Source: Brassica napus (taxonomy: Eukaryota; Streptophyta; Magnoliopsida; Brassicales; Brassicaceae). From it: DNA of 64,000 bases. Of the stretch, positions 56,797 to 64,000 are shown in pieces. Made by a program: the position numbers and the translations under genes. Position 1 is the stretch's first letter. The number at the start of each line of letters is the position of its first letter. The stretch spans positions 12,440,466-12,504,465 of the forward strand of contig NC_063439.1 of NCBI RefSeq assembly GCF_020379485.1, in the 5' to 3' direction. The notes beneath the pieces were generated by a model, which did not search any database, was not told where the DNA came from, and was given only the letters and a program-made list of their open reading frames with translations.

Positions 56797-58044
56797 TGTT
56801 AAGAGTTTTCAAGGCTCTTAATCAAATGTTATAGTATAAAAGATTCTCGAACCAATTCTAGGTGATTCTAAAGTAAAGGGAATGCAAGTTCATGCTTAAG
56901 CTAAGTGCAATCCGGTTTTAAAGATGGTATGAACTAAGAACTAAGAACTAATAAGCTAATGCAATAAAGTAATGATTTTTTCTTTCTCAATATGAAGCAA
57001 GAGGACTCATGGGGCTAGGCATTTGATATTGGGTGATATAGATCCAATCTAAGGGTGGCAAGCTATCAATCAAACATTTTCCTTATGCCTAGACACTAAG
57101 CTAAACAAGCTATATCCCTAGATGAATGTTCTTTTGCTAAAGCAACTCAAGCATCTAATCCCTTAGGTTGAATGTTACTAAAGCAAACATGGAGAACAAA
57201 TCTAATAGCAATATTAACTCCTTTAGCAACTAATCCCTTAGGTAAAGCAAACTAAAAGCATTGAAGAGTTGGTTTAGGCATTTCATCATATACCTTGTGG
57301 GTAGGAAATGCCTAGAGATTTATTTTAGTATGATCAAGACTAAAATAGCATTGAGAACCCTCAACAAGCAAGGAAACAAGTGGATCTAACACTAAACACC
57401 CTAGATCTTCTCTAATCACCTTTAATCACCCTAGCCCATGAATCCAAGATTAGTCTACTCACTAATAGACATGAATAACCCCAAAACCATAGATGATTCA
57501 AGGTTAAACATGATTAGAGAGCAAGAAAATCAAGCAAAGATAAGAAATTATGATCAAGATTAGATCTTTCACCCAAAAGTGGCTTTTGATTAGATAGAAA
57601 ACAAGATATTCCCTAAAATTAGGTCTAAAAAGTATTTATAGTGGTCTAAGAACGAGCTGGGTCGACCCAACAAGCCTGGATTGACCCAAGATAATTTGGG
57701 TAAAAAGTTGGTAAAAACAGAAGTCCAGATTTTTCTAAGTGTCGCAACTGGTTTTTGACATGTCATTTGGCCGCTGCAACAAGTACATATGGGGCAGGGG
57801 CGTGTGCATTTTCCCAGCGGTTTGGCTTGGCCGCTGGGACAGTTGGGACCTCGTCTTGTGAACCAAAATCACCATTCTTGTCTCTAAACCATCTCCAAAG
57901 GTTCCAAACTCACCAAATAGCATCTCCATCACATAATAGAGACAAATGTATATGCAATGCACCTAAATCTACTCTAAATGCATCTAAATGGACAAATTGA
58001 GAACTAAAATGATTGCTAAAACTATGCAAATACACAAGATATCA
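56797..58044 (-). repeat. 3' LTR of the Athila-like element
   Basis: 1248 bp, TG...CA. Highly similar to 62599-63852, with mostly single-base differences and small indels (for example a repeated AACTAAGA at about 56933). Contains the paired GGGTCGACCCA / GGATTGACCCA motif near 57660. Confidence 0.9.
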
Positions 58045-59640
58045 ACTCCCCCAAACTAGAACTTTACTTGTCCACAAGTAAACTTTCAAGGTCAATTAGA
58101 AGAAAAGTTTTAAAATGGGAGCTCATAACCAAAAGACACTTTCTAACCTTCAATGTAACATCCTAAAGAAACATAGCAAATAGCATGAGCATCTTCTTTA
58201 TTATACTCTAGCTTCTCTAGGCCTATCCATACTCTTTTGCCTCTACTCAAGTTGCAATACTCTTTACCTACAAGTTCCTTCAATCAGCTCTCACATTGAT
58301 TCACACACACACACATACAAGGTGAACTCTCACAAATGGGCACATGATCTCAATCATTTGGCTAGGTAAGCAATGGTCTAATATGAATGAAGAGATGGGT
58401 TCAAATGTTTTCATTTAAGGGTGGTTATCACTCAAAACAAGGAGCTTGATCATTATGCAAAATTTATCTAAGATTAGAAGCAACTCATGCATACATAGAT
58501 TCATTCTCATCATTCTACCCCCTTTTGTTATAAGTGATCACAAGTTCTACCCTCTTTATCATCATCTTAAAATCAATCTAAATCCCTCACATCACTCACC
58601 CAATGAACAACTCTCTTTTTCTTTTGACTCAACTGCTAGGGATTTTAATTCACTTTCTACAAGCTCTAACTCTTTTTCATTTCCTTCCCCAACTTCTCTT
58701 TGATTCTTTTTCTTTTCTTTTCTCTTTTTGTTTTTTAAGGGGAAGGTCCTTTGTTGAAAAATCAAGAGCTTCTTTTTTTTTTTAATCCCTAGAGTATTCT
58801 TTTCTATTCATACTCTTTTGCTCGTCTCTCATCTTTCTCACTCTCCAAACCCAAGATATGAAATTTAGAACACACAAACTCCACTCACCATCCCCAAATG
58901 CTAACTCATTGTGCTAGCAAGAGATGAGAATCAACCTATGTCGCTTCCAATACTCTCAAGATTTTGCACATGACAAGCTATCAAAAGAGGCCTCACTCAT
59001 GCAATTCAATGTTTGGTCTCAAAGAATGGTTAGGGTTTTAGGGTAAGGAGTGCCATTTGGGTTAGCAAAGATAGGTATGAAGGAATAAGATAACCCAAAT
59101 GTGTATAAGATCCATGATCATGTATGCAAATGCCCATATGCAAGAAAGATTAAGTTCATTCAAGCCAAGTTCAGTTTGGAGCTGATTTTAAGAACAATGT
59201 CAATATCAAGCAAGCAAACAAGTTTAAGAAGAGTTTTCAAGGCTCGAAGCTTACAAGCTTTTTCAAGAGATGCTTAAGCTACTTGATATGTTTAGCTAGG
59301 ATGTCAAATTGAGTTCTAAACATGTGTTCTTTACAAGGTTTCTCCCTATTCATGAATGCAACCTATATGCTCTATGCTCAATCCTAAAAATGCAAGTGAT
59401 GCAACTACATGCTTCTTTTTGTGTTTTTTCAAATTTTTCAAATTTTTTTTTGGTTTTTCTATGCAAATTTGTATGTACAATGCAAGACTCAATGCAATAT
59501 CATCAAAGAAAACATGATCAAATACCTGGTATCTCCCCCAAACTTAGTTCACACAGTCTCTGTGTTGGTAAGTTGAAAGAGATACCCAGAAGAAAGAACA
59601 AATGCAAAGAAAAACTGGTATATACAATGGAAAAGTTGGA
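58045..59640. other. Non-coding 3' internal region of the Athila-like element
   Basis: About 1.6 kb between the end of the coding region and the 3' LTR, where full-length Athila elements carry pol or env-like sequence. Polypurine tracts bound it on both sides (58045 and about 59530). No domain was recognised in any frame. Confidence 0.6.
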
Positions 59641-59648
59641 GTGGTACC

Positions 59649-61962
59649 TCAAGCGGAGAGTGGAGGAGGAGGATCCTTCCCACTATCAAGAGTGATGGTG
59701 AGGATTTGAGAGAGAAGCTCTTGAAGCTTGATTGGATCATTTTGGAGCTGAGGAGTGATGATGGCTCTTGCACTTGAGAATGGCTTAGACCTTCCCTTGC
59801 ACTTGATTTTGTACTCAATGACCCCATCCTTAAGCTTCATTGGGTGGAGAGTAAGAGTGTGAGGAATCTTATCAAGAGGTGAAGGATGAGGTTCTTTCAC
59901 AATCTTCTTCTTGTCATGAGCAGCCTTTGTGGCTCTACTCACCTCCTTCTTTTTAGCACTTTCCAAGTGCTCATCACACAGCTCTTTAGAGGACTCTCCA
60001 GCAAGACCTTCTTTCTCAATACCAACCCCTTCAGCCTTGGTCTTCTCAATGGAGGATGCTCCACAAGTGATTGTTCACAATACTCAGCATTCATCTTTGG
60101 GGATTGTAGTGGATAGGAGACAGCTTTGTTCACATTTAAGAGTGTGACCTTCTTGTTGGCAAAGTCTATGCAAGCTCCCACTGTTGTAAGGAATGGAGTG
60201 CCAAGGATCAATGGGACTCTCTTCTCAGTTGCCATCTTCAGAACAGTGAGGTCTATAGGAATGGTGCATGTTCCAATCTTCAAAGGGAAGTCCTTGATGA
60301 GACCAATGGGAGTTGTAGAAGAGGAATCTCCAAACTGTAGGGAAGATGTGTTTGGCTCCATGCTCTCAATCCCTAGACTCTTCATCATCTCCATTGAGAT
60401 CACATTTACACTTGCACCAGAATCAACAAGAGCATCATCAAAAGTGAGCTTACCAAGGTAGCAAGGTAAGGTGAACATCCCTTGAAACTCAAGCTTAGGG
60501 AGGGACTTTGGAGGGATTGGTGGATCAATCTTCAGAATGGAGATGTCCAAAAGCTCAGCCACTTCAGCTTGGTGGTCTATAATGTCCTTGATGAGCATCA
60601 TCTGGACATGAGCTTCACGCATACCCGAGATTTCTGGAAGTCTGATCCCAACATCACTAAGATCTTTCCTGAACTTGGAGAGCACCTTCTTCTGTGCTTT
60701 GGTGAGTACTCTTTGGGGGAAAGGGAGCTTATCATAGGGTGATAACTCAACCTCAGTGGCTTCCTCTAGCTTAACCTTCTTCAGCTTGTTGTCAGCTCTC
60801 TTCTCAACTTGTTTCTCAGCCTTGTGCTCAGCTCTTTGCAGATTCGTTGCTTCAACCTTCCTGGAAGCGTCCTTCACAATCTGTATTTCAGCTGTGGCCA
60901 CAACAAATCTCTCAACTTCCCCAAACTCAGTTCCAAATACCAGTCTTTCAATCTTATCCTCCTCTTTTTCATGATCACTCAGCTCAATCTCTGGAGAAGT
61001 AGTGGAGAAAACAACATTGCAAGACTCCTTGGGGTTCTTTTCTGGTTTTCCTGGTAGAGGCCCCATTGGCTGCTTGGAGGATGAAGGCATAGAAGCAACT
61101 TGACTCTCCAAAGCCTTGAGATGAGAGGCAAGTTGCATGTACTTGTTGTTGAGGTCAGAATAGTTCCCATCAATCTTTGCATGGATGTTCTTGAACTCAT
61201 AAATCATGGTCTTCTCATTTCTGGCCTGAAATTCCAAGAGTTGCTTGAACATAGAATCCACACTTGAATCTGGAGCTTGAGCTTGAGAAAAGCTTCCTTG
61301 AGTCTGAGGAGACTGGTTGGCTTGGTAACCTCCTTGCTGATTATTGTAGAGTGGTCTTTGCTGGTAGTTGTTTTGGTACTGAAAGTTGGGTTCTTTCTTG
61401 TACCATGTGCCATTAGCATTGATGAAGCACAACTCCTCTTGGCCTTCTAAACCATCAACCTCATTGATCACTGGAGGTGCCTCTTGTTTCTGATCACCAA
61501 CAAAGTTCATCTTCTCCTGCTTAGCCTTTTCTGCAAGAAGTAGATCCAAATTGGCTTGGAGAGACTTCAGCTCTTTCCTGGTGTGCTGATCATCACCTAT
61601 GTTGCTTCTATCATACTCCTCACTGTAGACTGAGTCACTCTTAGCCATGTTCTCCACCAGCTCTTCTGCATCCTCTTCAGTTCTACCCAAGAAGAAACCA
61701 TTGCTGGCTGTGTTTAATCTGCTCCTGAACTCTGGAAGAGAACCTCTGTAGAAGGTACTGAGCAAACTCTCCTTGGTGAAGCCATGATGTGGGCATTGAG
61801 ACCAATAGCCCTTGAACCTCTCCCAAGCTTCACTAAAGCCCTCTGGTGTCTTCTGCTGAAAGTTAGAGATCTCATTCCTGATCTTGGCCGTCCTTGAGAT
61901 AGAGAAGAACTTCTCTAGGAATACCCTCTTGCACTCATTACAAGTTGTGATAGAGTCCTTGG
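59649..61962 (-). pseudogene. Athila-like gag C-terminal half, aspartic protease and tail
   Basis: An open frame from about 61962 continues gag (KTPEGFSEAWERFKGYW) and reaches a retropepsin-like domain with LVDSGASVNVIS (catalytic Asp in DSGA) and LILGTPFL, then the tail. A second frameshift near 60050-60075 moves the frame to that of 59966-59649, which ends in PPPPLSA and a stop. In Gypsy elements this protease processes the polyprotein. No reverse transcriptase follows. The frame before the second shift stays open to 59939, so the damage is slight. Confidence 0.75.
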
Positions 61963-62463
61963 AAGAGCCTTCTCCCACTGATGTGCTTTGTCTCCCAAAG
62001 AAAAAGGGAACAGCTTGAGCTTCAATGCATCTTCAGAAACACCATTGGTCTTGGATAAGCCACAATACTTATCAAACTTGTCCAAGTGATCAAACGGATC
62101 TTCAGCAGCAAGGCCATGATACTTGTTGTTCTCTATGGTGTTGAGTAGCCCTGACTTGATCTCAAAGTTGTTGTTCTCCACAGCTGGTGCTCTGATTCCC
62201 AACCTATGACCATGAATGTGAGGTTGATCATAGGCTCCAATGGCTCTAGCTTGGCGCTGTGGATGTTGTGGCCTAAGGTTTGCAGCTCCTTGGGCCACTC
62301 CTTCATGAGGCTGATTCTGATTGTGCTCCATTTCAAACCCCAATCTCTGAAAGTGAGCCTGTTGCTCTTCTTCTCTTCTCTTTCTTGCTATCTCCCTCTC
62401 AAGTGCTCTAATGTCTTCAACTCTTGGAATTAGGCTTGATGAACCTCTGCTCCTCAAGTTCAT
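61962..62463 (-). pseudogene. Athila-like gag N-terminal half
   Basis: Starts MNLRSRGSSSLIPRVEDI at 62463, the likely start, since the longer frame from 62538 adds only a hydrophobic leader. It includes a basic/acidic helical stretch (ALEREIARKRREEEQQ) and a Gag domain with DPFDHLDKFDKYCGL and LKLFPFSLGDKAHQW. A one-base shift near 61960 separates it from the second half of gag. Gag proteins form the particle that packages the RNA. Confidence 0.75.
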
Positions 62464-62572
62464 ACACCTGAAATGCAAAGAGAGAGAGGAAGAAGGAGAA
62501 CCAGTAACAAAATAAAAGAAAAAGTGACTTAGTCTCAAGCAAGTGACTAAATCCCAATGTCACAATCAACCT

Positions 62573-62594
62573 AGAACTTGGCAACGGCGCCAAT
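62573..62594 (-). other. Primer-binding site of the Athila-like element
   Basis: TTGGCGCCGTTGCC on the minus strand, five bases inside the 5' LTR, complementary to the 3' end of a host tRNA, as is usual for this lineage. Confidence 0.7.
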
Positions 62595-62598
62595 TTGA

Positions 62599-63852
62599 TG
62601 TTAGGAGTTTTCAAAGCTCCTAATCAAATGTTATAGTATAAAAGATTGTCGAACCAATCCTAGGTGATTCTAAAGCAAAGGGAATGCAAGTTCATGCTTA
62701 AGCTAAGTGCAATCCGGTTTTAAAGATGGTATGAACTAAGAACTAATAAGCTAATGCAATAAAGTAATGATTTTTTCTTTCTCAATATGAAGCAAGAGGA
62801 CTCATGGGGCTAGGCATTTGATTTTGGGTGATGTAGATCCAATCTAAGGGTGGCAAGCTATCAATCAAACATTTTCCTTATGCCTAAACACTAAGCTAAA
62901 CAAGCTCTATCCCTAGATGAATGTTCTTTTGCTAAAGCAACTCAAGCATCTAATCCCTTAGGTTGAATGTTACTAAAGCAAACATGGAGAACAAGTCTAA
63001 TAGCAATATTAACTCCTTTAGCAACTAATCCCTTAGGTAAAGCAAGCTAAAAGCATTGAAGAGTTGGTTTAGGCATTTCATCATACACCTTGTGGGTAGG
63101 AAATGCCTAGAGATTTATTTTAGTATGATCAAGACTAAAATAGCATTGAGAACCCTCAACAAGCAAGGAAACAAGTGGATCTAACACTAAACACCCTAGA
63201 TCTTCTCTAATCACCCTTAATCACCGTAGCCCATGAATCCAAGATTAGTCTACTCACTAATAGACATGAATAACCCCAAAACCATGGATGATTCAAGGTT
63301 AAACATGATTAGAGAGCAAGATAATCAAACAAAGATAAGAAATTATGATCAAGATTAGATCTTTCACCCAAAATTGGCTTTTGATTAGATAGAAAACAAG
63401 ATATCCCCTAAAATTAGGTCTAAAAAGTATTTATAGTGGTCTAAGAACGAGCTGGGTCGACCCAAAAAGCCTGGGTTGACCCAAGATAATTTGGGTAAAA
63501 AGTTGGTAAAAACAGAAGTGCAGATTTTTCTAAGTGTCGCAGCTGGTTTTTGACATGTCAGTTGGCCGCTGCAACAAGTACATATGGGGCAGGGGCGTGT
63601 GCATTTTCCCAGCGGTTTGGCTTGGCCGCTGCAGTTGGCCGCTGAGACAGTTGGGACCTCGTCTTGTTAACCAAAATCACCATTCTTGTCTCTAAACCAT
63701 CTCCAAAGGTTCCAAACTCACCAAATAGCATCTCCATCACCTAATAGAGACAAATGTATATGCAATGCACCTAAATCTACTCTAAATGCATCTAAGTGGA
63801 CAAATTGAAAACTAAAATGATTGCTAAAACTATGCAAATACACAAGATATCA
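62599..63852 (-). repeat. 5' LTR of the Athila-like element
   Basis: 1254 bp. Differs from the other LTR chiefly at about 63628-63645, where CCGCTGCAGTTGG is inserted. The high LTR similarity implies a fairly recent insertion. Confidence 0.9.
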
Positions 63853-64000
63853 GTACGCCCAACCCAGTAACAAAGCACATGATGATACTAATCCTATCTT
63901 CACAATTATGATGATTATGGCAATGACATCATTATACTCATTCTTCACAATTTAAAAACATTATTTTGTTATCCCTCTCTCTTTTCTATTCTTTATCTTT

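Larger units (their letters stand above)
56797..63852 (-). mobile_element. Athila-like Gypsy LTR retrotransposon lacking pol, 7056 bp
   Basis: Two highly similar LTRs (56797-58044 and 62599-63852) with TG...CA ends enclose a minus-strand internal region. Next to the 5' LTR the minus strand reads TTGGCGCCGTTGCCAAG, the primer-binding site type used by Athila and relatives. Next to the 3' LTR is the polypurine tract TTTGGGGGAGT (58045-58056). A gag-protease region covers 62463-59649. Reverse transcriptase, RNase H and integrase are absent; the next 1.6 kb up to the LTR is non-coding. A second polypurine-like TTTGGGGGAGATA lies at about 59530-59543. The 5-bp flanks (CGTGA left, GTACG right) do not match, so a rearrangement or an inter-element recombination may have occurred. 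Confidence 0.85.

Noticed and set aside
60126..61057. Plus-strand open frames opposite the Athila-like gag-protease
   Set aside because: Shadows of the minus-strand coding sequence.

Overview
The window looks like a transposon-rich euchromatic piece of a Brassicaceae nuclear genome, most likely Brassica or a close relative. It is AT-rich and has only three ordinary gene loci, all with plant splice sites. Between them lie dense Brassicaceae-type repeats: Mutator-type MITEs with 9-bp target duplications, Helitron ends of the form ...CTAG|T with a GC hairpin, LINE 3' ends with reverse-transcriptase zinc-binding and RNase H remnants, a Cassandra TRIM carrying 5S rRNA sequence, and an Athila-type Gypsy element. 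A run of 100 N (39910-40009) marks an assembly gap.

Genes. The left edge holds the last coding segment of a ribosomal-L18-like protein (+). Next comes a nine-exon serine carboxypeptidase-like gene (-, 525-2932, SCPL48 type) that is complete except for a one-base deletion at the start of exon 2. About 44 kb later is a complete four-exon xyloglucan endotransglucosylase/hydrolase gene (+, 46637-48533, XTH31 type). As I recall the Arabidopsis locus order, XTH31 (At3g44990), VPS24-2 (At3g45000), SCPL48 (At3g45010) and an L18p/L5e protein (At3g45020) are neighbours, so this would be the same block, inflated by transposons and with no visible VPS24-2.

Repeat layout. 3.9-4.5 kb: degenerate TTTAGGG-like repeats. 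4.8-11.8 kb: three copies of one older repeat, two of them interrupted by inverted copies of an 824-bp Mutator-type MITE, plus a Tourist MITE and a truncated LINE. 11.8-20 kb: Helitron ends and MITEs. 22.0-23.6 kb: a Mutator-like element carrying a long foldback. 23.8-25.0 kb: LINE. 25.1-26.9 kb: complete non-autonomous Helitron. 27.7-34.5 kb: MITEs, a second Mutator-like element and another Helitron. 35.9-36.6 kb: Cassandra. 36.8-37.8 kb: LINE. 38.6-43.3 kb: CACTA-like end, SINE and gap. 44.6-46.3 kb: LINE and Helitron remnants. 49-50.4 kb: LINE and SINE. 51.1-52.7 kb: a TIR element holding exon-intron fragments of two unrelated genes (a SAL/HAL2-like nucleotidase and a C-terminal processing peptidase). 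53.4-56.3 kb: Helitron end and a short LINE-like element with an intact 397-codon frame. 56.8-63.85 kb: a near-complete Athila-like LTR element with gag and protease but no reverse transcriptase or integrase.

The two complete host genes both make secreted or vacuolar enzymes but share no pathway visible here. The strongest points for follow-up are the two-gene capture element at 51.1-52.7 kb, the short LINE-like element with an open frame, the pol-less Athila element, the foldback at 22.6-22.9 kb, and the single-base break in the carboxypeptidase gene.
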